From Phascolarctos cinereus (lineage: Eukaryota; Chordata; Mammalia; Diprotodontia; Phascolarctidae): 64,000 nt of DNA. Shown piece by piece: positions 34,331 to 44,885 of the stretch (position 1 is its first letter; every line of letters begins with the position of its first letter). The position numbers were made by a program, and so were the translations under genes. The stretch is from NCBI RefSeq assembly GCF_002099425.1, contig NW_018343954.1, positions 25,133,501-25,197,500 on the forward strand. Direction: 5' to 3'. Under the pieces are notes generated by a model that saw only the letters and a program-made list of their open reading frames with translations, did no database searches and was not told the DNA's origin.

Positions 34331-34961
34331 GGGGGACGATTTATTTATGTTCTTCTCTGAGGTATTTGAGGGGACTCATGGAGTGAAGTGCCTGGAACAC
34401 CTCAGAGGAATTACACTTTATGAAATGAACAAAATAAATTGCAGGGGATTCCCAAATGCTTTTTTCTGCCCTGAGCTCACCTAAAGTTCTATTCTCTGTC
34501 CTCAAAGCTTTTGAACACTGATTGATGTAAGTACAAAGCCAGAGTCATAAAACTCACCTAGATGCAATTGCAGAGGAGCCTTCTGGGGAGGAGGTAGTAA
34601 ATGCGCATGAATGGAACTGTGTATATGTAGAAAAAGTCTGCACTTTTCCACGAATTTTAACTTGGCTTCTAAAGTGAATTATTGTCTCCCACACTAACCT
34701 TCCACTCTGGGAAAGGCTGGTGGGGGGGCGCTCCCCAGGCTGGGCCTCCTTCCCCATTCAACTCCAACTTGTTTCTTAACATATGCAGCTGTTTGAGGGT
34801 TTTTTTTTTCCAAGTTAGGTCTGCCTTCTGAACTCTGGCAATCTATTAGCCACATAGGAAACTGGTCACATTACTTTATAGCTGTACCAGGTGTTGTAGA
34901 AATGCGAGAAATGGTCTTTGTCCACAGGCAACTTAAAAACCAGTTGCTTATAGTTCCATAG
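34331..34961. other. unique sequence, no gene seen
   Basis: Includes a G-run (ctggtgggggggcgctcccc) near 34720. No exon supported. Confidence 0.4.
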
Positions 34962-35372
34962 AGTGGAGCAGTAGAGTGGGCCAGTGGGTAGACTGCTCAT
35001 CTTGAAGTCAGGAAGACCATAAGCTCACAGGGTCATAGGATTATTGATCTAGAGCAAGAAGACCTCAGAGGCCATCTAAGTCCAACCCCCTCACTTAGCA
35101 GATGGGAAAAGTGAGGCCCAGGGAGGGTAAAAGATTTGTTCAAAATAACACATTAAAGGTGGGATTTGAACTTGGGTCCTCTAACTCAAGAATCAGTATC
35201 CTGCCTCTGACACATATTTAGCCATGCATCCCTCTGTCAATCATTTAACCTCTTGATGCCCCAGGCAACTCTACCACTGTAAGTTACAGAAGAGTTGATA
35301 ATCAGTGTCATTAGGATAGTTTCCACAGCAGTATATATGGGATAATTCCCTACACCAATGAAATCACACAGC
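34962..35372 (+). repeat. composite tRNA SINE with distinctive 3' domain, split by another SINE
   Basis: Left part gggccagtgggtagactgct to ggaagacca; right part tatcctgcctctgacacata through the 3' block ctacaccaatgaaatcacac. The break holds a reversed SINE (35018-35205). Confidence 0.78.
35018..35205 (-). repeat. MIR-related SINE nested in the composite SINE
   Basis: atcacagg-type start tcacagggtcataggattat, agtgaggcccagggagggta, gggatttgaacttgggtcct. Confidence 0.78.
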
Positions 35373-35380
35373 AAGACACA

Positions 35381-35401
35381 CCCCCACACACACACACACA
35401 C
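35381..35401 (+). repeat. short (CA)n repeat
   Basis: cccccacacacacacacacac. Confidence 0.9.
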
Positions 35402-35404
35402 CCA

Positions 35405-35590
35405 GAGTAGAAAGTACTAGAAAGTATTTGGAGTCAGAAGACCTGGGTTAAAATCCTACATCTGCTACTGTATGATCTTGGGCATATTACAATCCACTTA
35501 CTTTCAAGTGTAGATTTAGGGGGTTGGCTTTTATGCTAAAGGTGTAGGACTTTCAGTTATAAAATCCTATGAATCTATGTTTGATCCCAA
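35405..35590 (+). repeat. MIR-related tRNA SINE, diverged
   Basis: gtatttggagtcagaagacc, tgatcttgggcatattacaa, ttataaaatcctatgaatct. Confidence 0.7.
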
Positions 35591-36783
35591 ATGGTATTGC
35601 CCAGTAAAATAACATCCAGCTTGACTACCCAATTTACTCATCATTCTTGATGTTAGTATACTAGGGAAGGCAAAGCAACATTATTTAGAGGACAGAGGAT
35701 ATGACAGCTTGGTATTTACCCTAGGGCTATGGGTGAACATTGCATTGAGGCCAAACTAGTGCTAGTAATGGTGCTGGAGTACCTTAAATTGGCCAAAGTG
35801 CTACTTCTATGATAGGGAACTCTTTTGGGAAGAGTGGGAAGAGGTCTGTCCCAGGATGTTGGCTGAATGAAAGACTGTGTCTAAGCACAAATCCTCTTTA
35901 TTAGCTCAAAGCAAGAAGTGCGCCAAATAAACAGCAATAAAAAGAGGGGAAAGAGATGTTCACAAAGACAGACCTCAAAGAAAAACTAGCAGAGAAAACT
36001 GAAGAAATGAGTCAACTAAGAGAGCTTCTAATATGCCATGGATGAGTGGCCAACTCCAGGTGGCTCTTGGTCTGATAAAGTCTTCCTTACATGGATTTTG
36101 GAGTACATTCAGGTATTCTATGATGATTTCCTGTGTTTACTATGTGATGAAAAAAGGGTGCTCTTTGATTGGCTACCGAGGATTCATATAAAAGGCTCCA
36201 AGGATGAGAATGAGTCTCTCTTTCCTGGCTGTGATTGAAGGCAGGCAGGCTAAAAACCCATGGGTGGGGAGAGAAACCTTTTGCTCTCTCCTCTCTCTCT
36301 CATCCTCCAGAACCCAGGCTGACACATTGTCAGCGAATATACATGGTCACTGTTTTCTTTGCTTCTTTTTGTCTTTGCTTTACCTGCTTTGGGGTAAAGG
36401 ATATGGCTACAGTCTTGTGATCTTTGAAAGATCAGAGGAATAGAGGTCCAATGAGAGAGTCCATGGTAGAATGTGCTACCAACCAAGCCAAGTGCCAGCA
36501 GGGAGTTGCTCTTTTCAGAGGTTTTCACAGCACTCAAAAATCAATTTGGTGGGGAGAATGCTTTATAGCAACTGCTTTAGGTTTGAGTTCACTTTACCTA
36601 GGGACCAAGGTCATATAGGGTAAGTAAAATATGCCCCAGGATGTTGGGAGGAATCATTTGTATTTGTTTTTGCTATATCTACTCCATAAATATCCCTTTT
36701 AAAAACTAATTGGTGTTGACTGGTTAAATGACATGGTAGCACTAATCACTGGGTCAACTAACGACATAAGGAAGATAATAACT
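35591..36783. other. repeat-poor stretch with a promoter-like module
   Basis: No repeat recognised with confidence. Overlapping plus frames of 60-80 codons (36038-36443) and a 95-codon minus frame (36250-36537) lack supporting motifs. A TATA/CCAAT arrangement at 36167-36196 is annotated separately. Confidence 0.45.
36167..36196 (+). promoter_or_regulatory. TATA-box with upstream inverted CCAAT box
   Basis: Inverted CCAAT core (gattgg) is followed about 14 bases later by catataaaaggc, a strong TATA match. The spacing is short and the downstream sequence is not recognisable as a host first exon. It could be an old LTR promoter or chance. Confidence 0.28.
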
Positions 36784-37013
36784 CAGGGGTCCTTAACCTG
36801 TTTTGTGTTATGGAAACTTTTGGTAGTCTAGTGAAGCCTATGGGCCCCTTCTCAGAATAATTTTTAAATGCAAAATATACATATGATTACAAAGGAAACT
36901 AAAAATTAGTGAAAATGCAGATATTATTTTTCCCCATCCAAGGTCATGAATCCTCTGAAATCTATTTGGACCCTTGGGAGTCCATGGACACCCAGGTTAA
37001 GAATTCTTATGGT
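36784..37013. mobile_element. hAT-Charlie-like MITE
   Basis: Ends caggggtccttaacctg and caggttaagaattctta are an inverted pair. Inside: gtgaagcctatgggcccctt, aaatgcaaaatatacatatg, agtccatggacacccaggtt. Confidence 0.75.
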
Positions 37014-37261
37014 AACTATAACTAGTAATTGATATTAGGGAAAGCACACTAGAATGGTGGCTTAGATTGATAGTATGAGAAAACAGTCCCATTACCCCTT
37101 GGAGTACCCCTGGTCAGTTAATAAAATCAATTAACTCAAAGCGATGGCATTGTAAAAAAACAGTATCTACAAAAGGGTCCCCCCATAAACCCGAGATTCA
37201 CTTTCTTAAAAGAAAAAAAAAGCATCCATGGAAAGAGGGCACAAACTTCGAGTACAACAGC

Positions 37262-37348
37262 GGTGACATATACATATGCACACATATATATGTATACACG
37301 CATGCATGTGTGTATCTGTCTATATCTACATAGATATAGATACACACA
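37262..37348. repeat. alternating purine-pyrimidine simple repeat
   Basis: catatatatgtatacacgca, tgtgtatctgtctatatcta. Confidence 0.8.
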
Positions 37349-37543
37349 TACGTCTCATACCTTGGTACTATAGGGTCCTACTATCACTTCTCATAGGTTC
37401 CTCAGGATGCTCTGCTGAGCTCAGCATCTCTGCTGTAAAAAAATTAAATTGATTTGTATAATCTTATAATAGATTCTTTTCCAAGACTGATCCTATTCTG
37501 TATTACTACCCCATTTTATATGATTGCTCAAGCCACATTTTTT

Positions 37544-38061
37544 TGTCTCTGTCTATGAGCTAAGTTTAGAAGTTGATTTCTCCTGCTAATCATTGTTCTA
37601 TTTTTGCCTCGAGGAAATCTGTTATCCTTGAGGAATGCAAGTGGACACCAAAAATCTGGTTTATACCACCAAGCTGGCCTTCAGGGATGTCTGGTTTGTT
37701 ATCCAGAGAAGTCTGGTCCAGTATCTCTAACCTTGCAGGTGGACTCAAACAATGAACATTTCTTAGTCACAGGAGGGAAGGAGGTGAATGTTGCTGCCCC
37801 TCATTCCCAATTTCCAATCAATCATCTTGTCCTCACCCCAGTGATACTGCCAGACCTGTAACCAATTGCATTATTTCCCTTACCTACTCAGTTCTGTTCT
37901 TTGTTCTATATTTATAAAAAGGAGCTGTACCTCCTCTTATGGCTCATCGGCTTAAGGTAGTCACTTGACCCATTTTGTTAAGAGGTCCATGCTCTGCTAA
38001 TAAACTAATAAAGCTCAGAATTTTGTACCTCAGTTTACCTTTATTAAATTCTTTTAAGACA
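37544..38061 (+). mobile_element. LTR-like segment, probable solo LTR of an endogenous retrovirus
   Basis: Shows LTR layout: a candidate tgtct start, a TATA box (ctatatttataaaaagg) near 37905, two poly(A) signals (aataaactaataaagc) about 95 bases later, a T-rich stretch and an aagaca end. No target duplication could be matched, so the ends are tentative. A gamma-type (class I) origin would fit. No internal viral genes adjoin it. Confidence 0.45.
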
Positions 38062-38900
38062 GTTGTGTGATCTGCTTAGCTAGGCAACCTGGGTCTGCTC
38101 CCCTCTGCAGCTTGGCAATTGTCTGCCTTAGCTAGTTTTCTCTTGAATCTTTAGTTGACTCTTTTCTCTGCTGTCTATCTAGAAGCTGTTTTCTGCCTAG
38201 AATGCTGCTTCTCTATGTTTGTATCTCTAGGGAAAGGGCACGTCTCTGCTCCCTGCAGGATGCATCTTAACTGTGCCTGAAACTCAAACTGCTCATCTGT
38301 CTTTTAAAGGCTATGAAAGCATGGCCCATCTTTCTCTCTGCCCCCTCCCTCCACCCCTCAGCCATTCTATGATTATATTCTGGTTTGGGAGTGAGAGAGA
38401 TTATTGAGAGAGCAACTCCCTCTTGCAATTCTCCCCCTCAGTTAAATATTTGCTGTTCCTAGCAAATCAACCAGGGTGCTTTGGGTATATATTTATCCAC
38501 ATTCCCAGATAGCCCTCTAATGACTTGGGAAAACGGAAGCATTCTTTTTTTGAGTGCCTTCCCCAGTGCCTCATACTATAGAGTCCCAGAAAAGTTCATA
38601 TATTTACTACAGTGGTAAAGGTGGGAGTTGGACCCTTACCAACTGATTTCCCCCAGCCTAGGAGATAATCATAGGTAATGAGGTATTAATGTGTTAACAA
38701 CTGTGTTATCCCTTTGTGAAGTATGATTCCATCCATCTTACACTTAGTTTAGCACCTAATTATCTGTGATTACATCCTGTGCTAGGAGAAATCAGTGGGT
38801 CAGGGATCAACCCATTCCCCTCCCTCTTTGTATAATAGATAATTTCACAAATGGAGGGGAGGGTAGAACCTAGATATAATAGACTTTAGGCAGCAAATAC
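38062..38900. other. unassigned sequence, no gene seen
   Basis: Pyrimidine-rich stretches between 38300 and 38450. Nothing recognised. Confidence 0.4.
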
Positions 38901-38904
38901 AGAG

Positions 38905-39012
38905 TTCAATTAGTTTGTATTTTTCAGCATCACATGATACCTTTATAAAAACTGATAGCATATTGGGGCATAAAGAATTCATAAATAATTGCCAAAAGAT
39001 GGAAATATTAAC
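38905..39012 (+). repeat. L1 ORF2 fragment (endonuclease region)
   Basis: Translates near 38926-39010 to SASHDT-like then KTDSILGHKEFINNCQKMEI, aligning with the 'xHxxYSKIDHIxGxKxxxxKxKxxEI' end of the L1 endonuclease domain. Confidence 0.65.
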
Positions 39013-39354
39013 CTCACTCATGTGAACCTAGTTTTCCACCTGCCACAATACTACCCAGGTACCTTTATTGATCTGCCAGCGTACTTACCTGCTGCCAGAC
39101 TTCCTGCTGCCAACAGTCTGCTTCTTGGACTTCTGCCCCCAGATCATACTGATGTTATTCTCCATATCCAACTGGGACATCCAATTTTACTGTATGGACC
39201 TCCTGATCCCAACCATTCACCTCTCTCAACCCTAATATGTCATTTGTTGACAAATTCTTCAGCTATTCCACCCACTTGGCTAGACTTCCCCCTCTTACCC
39301 TTGCCTATATCTTTTCCTGTTTGCTGGTCCTGCTTTTGCAGGCCAGGATCAACA
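39013..39354. other. unassigned sequence with a 123-codon open frame
   Basis: A plus frame over 38989-39360 is leucine- and proline-rich, with no recognised domain. It begins in the L1 fragment and ends in L3 sequence, so it is probably a chance frame. Confidence 0.4.
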
Positions 39355-39830
39355 CTGTGACATTGCAGCCAAGAAAAGTTAACGCAATCTTTGGCCTACA
39401 TATGAGAAGCATAGTATCCAAAATGATAAAAGTGATAATCCAGCTAATCATACCACTTCTGAAGTACTGTGTTCAGTTCTGGGGACCTAATTTGAGGAAG
39501 GACATTAATAAGCTGAAACACATCCAGAGGAGGGTGATTCGAATCATGCTGAGGCTGAAAACTATGACATTTGAAGATCAGTTGGACAAAGCAGGGATGT
39601 TTAACCTGGATAAGCGAAGACTTAAGGAAGATAACTGTCTTTTAAAAAAATGTTTGAAGGACTGTTAGGTGCAGAAGAGGTTAGACATGTACTTGGTCCC
39701 AAAAGGCAGAGCAACGGGAAGAAACTGTAGAATTCAATCTGATGGAAAGAAAGACTTTATAATAATTAGCCATCCCCAGTGGAGCAGGTAGCCCCAGAAG
39801 CCTGTGGCTTTTCCCTCCTAGTTCCCCAAA
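39355..39830 (+). repeat. L3/CR1-type LINE with reverse transcriptase C-terminus
   Basis: Sense frame reads PLLKYCVQFWGPNLRKDINK, then HIQRRVIRIMLRLK and FEDQLDKAGMFNLDKRRLKE (39409-39668). This is the CR1/L3 block 'LEYCVQFWAP..KKDI..LE..QRR..L..ERL..LGLFSLEKRRLRGDL'. A stop follows and the rest is noncoding. Confidence 0.88.
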
Positions 39831-39889
39831 CAGTCACAGTTACAGAGGAAACAACTCTGATCCTCAGTCTTTAAATACATTCTACGGTA

Positions 39890-39960
39890 TATACCACTCA
39901 TGTGTATGCATGTACGTACATATGCATGCATGTATGTATGTATGTATCTCTCTCTCTCTC
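39890..39960 (+). repeat. compound simple repeat (GTAT)n then (TC)n
   Basis: atgcatgcatgtatgtatgt, then tctctctctctctc. Confidence 0.9.
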
Positions 39961-39971
39961 AGAAGCAATAA

Positions 39972-40123
39972 GGCGGGGCAGCTAGGTGGCGCAGTGGAGA
40001 GAGTTCTGGCCTTGGAGTCAGGAGGACCCGAGTTCAAATCTGGCCTCAGACACTGGACACTTACTAGCTGTGTGATCTTGGGCAAGTCACATAACCCCAA
40101 CTGCCTCACTTAAAGAAAAAAAA
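39972..40123 (+). repeat. WSINE1-type SINE
   Basis: Near-consensus: ggggcagctaggtggcgcag, ttggagtcaggaggacccga, acactggacacttactagct, taaccccaactgcctcac, A-rich tail. RNA polymerase III A/B-box-like positions are kept, but this is a repeat, not a tRNA gene. Confidence 0.94.
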
Positions 40124-40129
40124 AAGCAG

Positions 40130-40348
40130 CAGCATGGCTCAGTGGGAAAGCGCTGGTCTGAGTCAGGAAGACATAGGTTCAAGGTCTCCCTCTGACACAT
40201 ATTGTCTACAAGACTTTTGGCAGATCATTTAATCCCTTAGGGCTCCACACAGCTCTTGAGACTATATAAGTTGAAGAGTAGTTTATGTTGGCAGACGGAA
40301 TTCCTTCACTGGGAATTTTCTAAACCAATGAAATTTCTGGTCTAAAAA
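40130..40348 (+). repeat. composite tRNA SINE with distinctive 3' domain
   Basis: agcagcatggctcagtggga, then ctcttgagactatataagtt, cttcactgggaattttctaa, accaatgaaatttctggtct. Directly follows the WSINE1 tail. Confidence 0.86.
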
Positions 40349-40400
40349 AAATGTTAAATCTATCTGCTCTAACTGCCTTTCAAATAATCTAGCATCTACT

Positions 40401-40534
40401 GGGGCAGCTAGGTGGCTCAGTAGATAAAGAACCAGATCTGGGATCAGGAAAAACTGAGTTCAAATCTGGCCTCAGACACTTACTAGCTATGTGACCCTAG
40501 GCAAGTCATTTAACCCCAATTACCTCAAAAAAAA
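40401..40534 (+). repeat. WSINE1-type SINE with imperfect target duplication
   Basis: ggggcagctaggtggctcag to taaccccaattacctc. Flanks aatctagcatctact (40386-40400) and aatctaggatctttg (40535-40549) agree at 11 of 15 positions. Confidence 0.93.
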
Positions 40535-40647
40535 AATCTAGGATCTTTGATCCCAGATCTTTTCATTTTGTCTTTTTTCTTAAGAAAATATGCCATCTTT
40601 TGCAGGCAGGAGGTCTCAAGTGTTAGGCTATTTAGGGCTCCTGAGTA

Positions 40648-41040
40648 CCTATTTAATTTTATTTTTTTCAATAAACAAAAATTTGTTTTTTCTCTCTTCT
40701 ATCTCCCTCCTCAATGGAAAAAAGAAAAAGGAAAAACAAAACTCTTTTAACAAATATGCATAGTCAAGCAAAACTAATTCCTGCGTTGGTTGTATCCAAA
40801 AATATCTACCTTACTTTGCAGTCTGTTATCTTTCTGTCAGGAGGTGGGTAGCATGCTTCATCACTGGCCTTCTGGTTTTGGGACTAGTCATTTCATGGAT
40901 CAGAGTTTTACAATCTTTCCAAGTTGTTTATCTTTACAGGAATGTTGTTACTCTGTAAATTGTTTTGGCTGTGCTCACTTCACATCAGTTTATATGAGTC
41001 TTCCCAGGTTTCTCTGAAACTGTATTTTTTAAGCTTTGAC
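40648..41040 (-). repeat. L1-type LINE, 3' region (antisense)
   Basis: aataaacaaaaatttgtttt, ttctgtcaggaggtgggtag, gatcagagttttacaatctt, cagtttatatgagtcttccc. Confidence 0.87.
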
Positions 41041-41104
41041 CCTATATTAATCACATACGTATTAGTCAGTCCATTAAGTAGGGTTTGAGTGTATGAATAT
41101 TAAA

Positions 41105-41290
41105 AAAAAGCATTTATTAAGCATTTTGCATGAGCGAGGCACCAGTGCTCAGAAAAGACTCCCTCATGGAGCTCAACTTATGGATATAACACTTAGGGAA
41201 GGCATCAGCTACAAGGCAAATGGATAGCTCCCAGGACCCTTGGGGTACAGCATAAAAGCAAATGGTAATGCCTCTACACAGATAAAATCA
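41105..41290 (-). repeat. L2-type LINE, 3' end (antisense), diverged
   Basis: agcatttattaagcattttg, gcaccagtgctcagaa. Confidence 0.6.
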
Positions 41291-41795
41291 TGTTAGTTTC
41301 TGACAGTGCCAAGGACTTTGGTGGCTTGACTGAACCATAGGGTGGATAGTTCTGAGAATAAGAGCATACCTTTTTAAAATAAAATAACTGGAGGTGCATA
41401 AGGACAGAGCTCTATCTCAAAGAATGATATGCATGGGACTTGCCCATCTCTCAAACAGTACAGAAAATATGGGTGGAGAGACTACAAAGGTTTTTTTACC
41501 CAAAGCTCAGGTTAATCATCAAAAGCAGTCACATCAAAAAGTTTTGACAACTGCTTTAAAAAAATATTTAGATTCTGGACCCTGGGCAAGCCACTTAACC
41601 CCAATTGCCTAAAAATAAAAAAAAAAATTTAGAAAAAGAAGTGTGATTCTGATGTATTTGTTAAATCAAATACTTTATGATCACATTTTATAAATGTATA
41701 AAAAGTCAAATGAAATTCTAAAATATATTATTCGTGTATCACTTTCTTCCATAAGTAGCATATTACTGGTTCTAGCCTCTGCCTAGGCTGATAAC
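41291..41795. other. unique sequence containing a SINE 3' stub
   Basis: Only a WSINE1 tail at 41576-41632 (tgggcaagccacttaacccc, aattgcct plus A-run) is recognised. Confidence 0.5.
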
Positions 41796-41799
41796 ATGA

Positions 41800-42008
41800 T
41801 AGCCTGACAGCTGCAGCATGAGTAGTAGAAAGAGCATGCTGGCCTTGGAATAACCTCAGCTCAAATTCAGGTTCTCAAATTTATTATCTGTGTGACCCTG
41901 GGCAAATAATTTTACCTTTCTGACCTCAAATTACTTATCCATCAAATGGAGATTATAGTAATATACACATTTCTACAATATTCTTTTTGTAAACTTTAAA
42001 ACATGATA
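41800..42008 (+). repeat. MIR SINE
   Basis: gagtagtagaaagagcatgc, tctgtgtgaccctgggcaaa, and an AT-rich MIR tail. Confidence 0.8.
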
Positions 42009-42017
42009 TAAATGGGG

Positions 42018-42212
42018 TGGGACTGGAACTGGTTTATTGGTATGGGAACTCCTTGTGAGGGAACTCCCTCTGTTGCTGCATATTGGCACCTTCTCTGCAA
42101 CTTAAATAAAGCCTTAGAGTTGGCTCAAGGCACTGAGAAATTAGCTTGCCCAGAATCATACTGCCAGAGATTAACCAGAGGTCCATCTACCCGATGCCAC
42201 AGCTAGCTCTAT
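42018..42212 (-). repeat. composite tRNA SINE with distinctive 3' domain (antisense)
   Basis: Reversed 3' block: tttattggtatgggaactcc, tgagggaactccctctgttg, ggcaccttctctgcaactta; then body gcttgcccagaatcatactg. Confidence 0.83.
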
Positions 42213-42239
42213 AACATTTATTTATATGTTATCTTGTGC

Positions 42240-42355
42240 ATTAGAATGCAAGTTCCTTGAAGGCAGGGGCTGTTTTTGCTTTTTTTTTTTTTTTTGTATC
42301 TCCAACACTTACCATAGTGCCTGGCACATAATTAAGTGCTTAACAAATGCTTGAT
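42240..42355 (+). repeat. L2-type LINE, 3' end
   Basis: gttccttgaaggcaggggct, T-run, cttaccatagtgcctggcac, acaaatgcttgatagg. Confidence 0.88.
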
Positions 42356-42454
42356 AGGTAGTGGAACATTATAAAAAAAAAAAAAGAATGGCATGCATTC
42401 TTCCCTCAAGAATCTTCATTTAATAAGGACAATAAGCCTGGTACACAAATGATG

Positions 42455-42530
42455 ATTCTATTATATGTGTGTGTATATACATGTATGTATGTATATGTAT
42501 ATATGCATGTAAACACACACACATATATTA
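42455..42530. repeat. (ATGTAT)n-like simple repeat
   Basis: catgtatgtatgtatatgta, acacacacacatatatt. Confidence 0.85.
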
Positions 42531-42814
42531 AATAGCCTGTTTATGAAACAAAATTTGCTAAGTATATAGATGCACAAAAGACTGTGAGCCTAGATGTGAG
42601 CAGAGAAGATGAGGAAAGGATGATTCTGAAGATTTTAGCCTAAGTGACTAGGAGAATAATATTACCACAAGTACAAATAAAGAAGTCCTGAAGGGAAACT
42701 GGTTTGGGGAGAAAGGTGAGAAGTCCAGGTTTTTCTTTTCATTTTTGGCATGCTGAATTTCAAGGTGATGATGGAACAAAGATAAAACTATTCATCTTGG
42801 AATTTTTATGTAGG
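42531..42814. other. unique sequence, no gene seen
   Basis: A 70-codon plus frame (42704-42916) runs into L2 sequence. Confidence 0.4.
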
Positions 42815-43080
42815 TCCTGTAGCCACAAACAAGATTGTAAACTTGTGACAGCAGAGGCCACGTTTTTACGCCTCTTTATGTCCCTAGCACAGTGCCTTAC
42901 ACTCAGTGATTGTTAATTATAATGAATTAATCATGGTGCCTTGGGATATCTCCTATAGTCTTGTCTTGTCTTGTCTACTTAACTTTTCATGTGCCTTGTC
43001 TCTACAACTAGATTATAAGTTCCTTGCCAGTAGGGGCTATGTCTTCTTTGTGTCCCCCAAAGCATAAATATTTGATTGAT
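42815..43080 (+). repeat. two tandem L2-type 3' ends
   Basis: First: tccctagcacagtgccttac, then attgttaattataatgaatt. Second: gattataagttccttgccag, gtgtcccccaaagcataaat. Confidence 0.75.
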
Positions 43081-43384
43081 TAGACATGAATCATGTCAAT
43101 CAACTTAAATGAGGAGGAAAAATAAGAAAAGCAGGACCCAAAGCAAAATTAACCAAAAAACGTCTCTTTGTCTTATATGACAGGTACGTTATGATGTTGT
43201 AGGAAAAAATGTTAAGAATGTAAGCTACTAAAGGGCAAAAACCATGCCATACTTATGTTCCTTACAGCTCCTCATATTGAGAACCCAAGCTATTTAACAT
43301 GTTCAGATATCAACAAGTAATTAGCAGGGGCCTATGTTTAAAATTATACTTTAGGGAAATATAAATATTAATATGAAATTCTGA
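43081..43384. other. mostly unique sequence
   Basis: Weak L2-tail-like text at 43205-43270 (taagctactaaagggcaaaa). Confidence 0.4.
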
Positions 43385-43570
43385 TGCTGTTTGATAAAAT
43401 ATGTGAGTCAAAAGTGATCTTCTTAGAGATTAACTAATCTAAGCCATGCTTTTTACTAATGAGGAAAGTGAGGCCCAGAGAGATTAAATGACTTGCCCAA
43501 GGTCATATATATTACCAGAATTGGGATGAAAACAAAATTTTTAATGACTAATTCTGTGCTTTTACCATGC
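43385..43570 (-). repeat. MIR-related SINE (antisense)
   Basis: gaggaaagtgaggcccagag, aaatgacttgcccaaggtca. Confidence 0.82.
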
Positions 43571-43669
43571 TAAGTTATTTGACACCTACAAGGCATCTAA
43601 ATGATAGTTTTCCTTTCCACATTGTGGAATAATGTTAATAAAGCACTTTGCAAATCTTAAAGCAATAGA

Positions 43670-43970
43670 CAGCAACCTTCCCCATTCCCCATGATCCGGA
43701 AAATCTGCATAAAAATTTTTGGCCCTCTCTTCATACCAGAGAAATCTGAATTATTATGGTATTAAAAAATAAAATATGTTGATATTATACAATACCATAC
43801 ATATATTTTATGTATTTCTGAGTTTTTAAACTTTTTCTGTGTTGTCTGCTGGCTTCAGGAGTCATCTGTGGCTTCCACAAAACTCCCCAAAAGTTCCCCC
43901 TTAATTTCTTATGCCAACTCACAATATAGCAAAACCAGGTGGAGAAGGTGCAATGTGGAGGGGACAACTG
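43670..43970 (-). mobile_element. Tigger/pogo-like MITE, second copy
   Basis: Reversed relative of the element at 15113: shared blocks include ggcataagaaattaa, ttttggggagttttg, and aaaaactcagaaataca (minus strand). High-coordinate end is CAGTTGTCCCCTCC next to TA. The low-coordinate end (cagcaaccttcccc) is more diverged and lacks TA. Confidence 0.82.
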
Positions 43971-43974
43971 TACT

Positions 43975-44760
43975 TTATTGCTTTGAAACTAGTCAGCATG
44001 ACTCTGGCTTATCGTTTATAGCCTGCAAAAACTGGTTAAAGTGTCATTATATCCACAGCCAGAAGCAGAAACCAAGTCTTGGGACACTTAGCCTATCACC
44101 TCAGTTGCTTTCTCCAAAGTTGAAAACCCAATTTTCAGAGGGCAGGAACAATTAAAAACTAAATTCCAATTTCACTATCACACATACAGAATGTCACATT
44201 GAGCATTTTTATGAATTTTTCTCCATTCATACACATCTGTACTAGCTGTCAAATAGAAAAAGGACATTAAAAATAAACTAGTCACTTAGAAAATAATTTT
44301 ATTTACTCACAAATATAGCACCAAAGCAAATATTTTCCAGCAATATGAAAACTGGAATTAGGTATCTATTTTTTCTAAACAGTTATTTTTGTTATGACCT
44401 TCTTAAGGGAGTGTGCCACTCACCATTTTCATTCAAACCACTAAAGACAAATTATGTCCCTTTGTCCATGTTTACCCAATACTGTTTTGAGCTTATGAAG
44501 CGTAAATGGCTCAGGTGCTTTCAAGGGTATGTTTAGTTAAGTGAGAAAGTACAGAAGCTGGTAATGCACATTTGTCCAAACTGATTCCACATCTGCCTTA
44601 AATAAATTGCTCCCTCCAAAATAGCTGTTCTTTTGAAAAATATTAGAAACTGCAAGGGGAAGCGGAAAAGAATAAATAAAAAGGTCAGTTTGAAGATTTA
44701 AAAAAAAAGCCCCAGAAAATTCTACCAATTCATATAACATAATTTTAGTCTTTATGCTTA
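43975..44760. other. repeat-poor stretch, no gene seen
   Basis: About 0.8 kb unique. tttatttactcac near 44300 would be an AATAAA signal on the minus strand, but no linked exon was found. Confidence 0.4.
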
Positions 44761-44763
44761 CTC

Positions 44764-44885
44764 TGGGCTACATGTAGTGGGTAAAGTATTGGATTGGAAA
44801 TAAGTCTTAGTTTCAAATTTCAACACACACATTTACTAGCTGTGTGACTCTAGACAAGCTACTTCCTTCCTCTGGGACTCAGTTT
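44764..44885 (+). repeat. MIR-related SINE
   Basis: gctacatgtagtgggtaaag, tactagctgtgtgactctag. Confidence 0.8.

Noticed and set aside
39972-40060. tRNA-like A and B boxes in SINE heads
   Set aside because: They belong to WSINE1/MIR-type SINEs, lack a tRNA cloverleaf and continue into SINE bodies.
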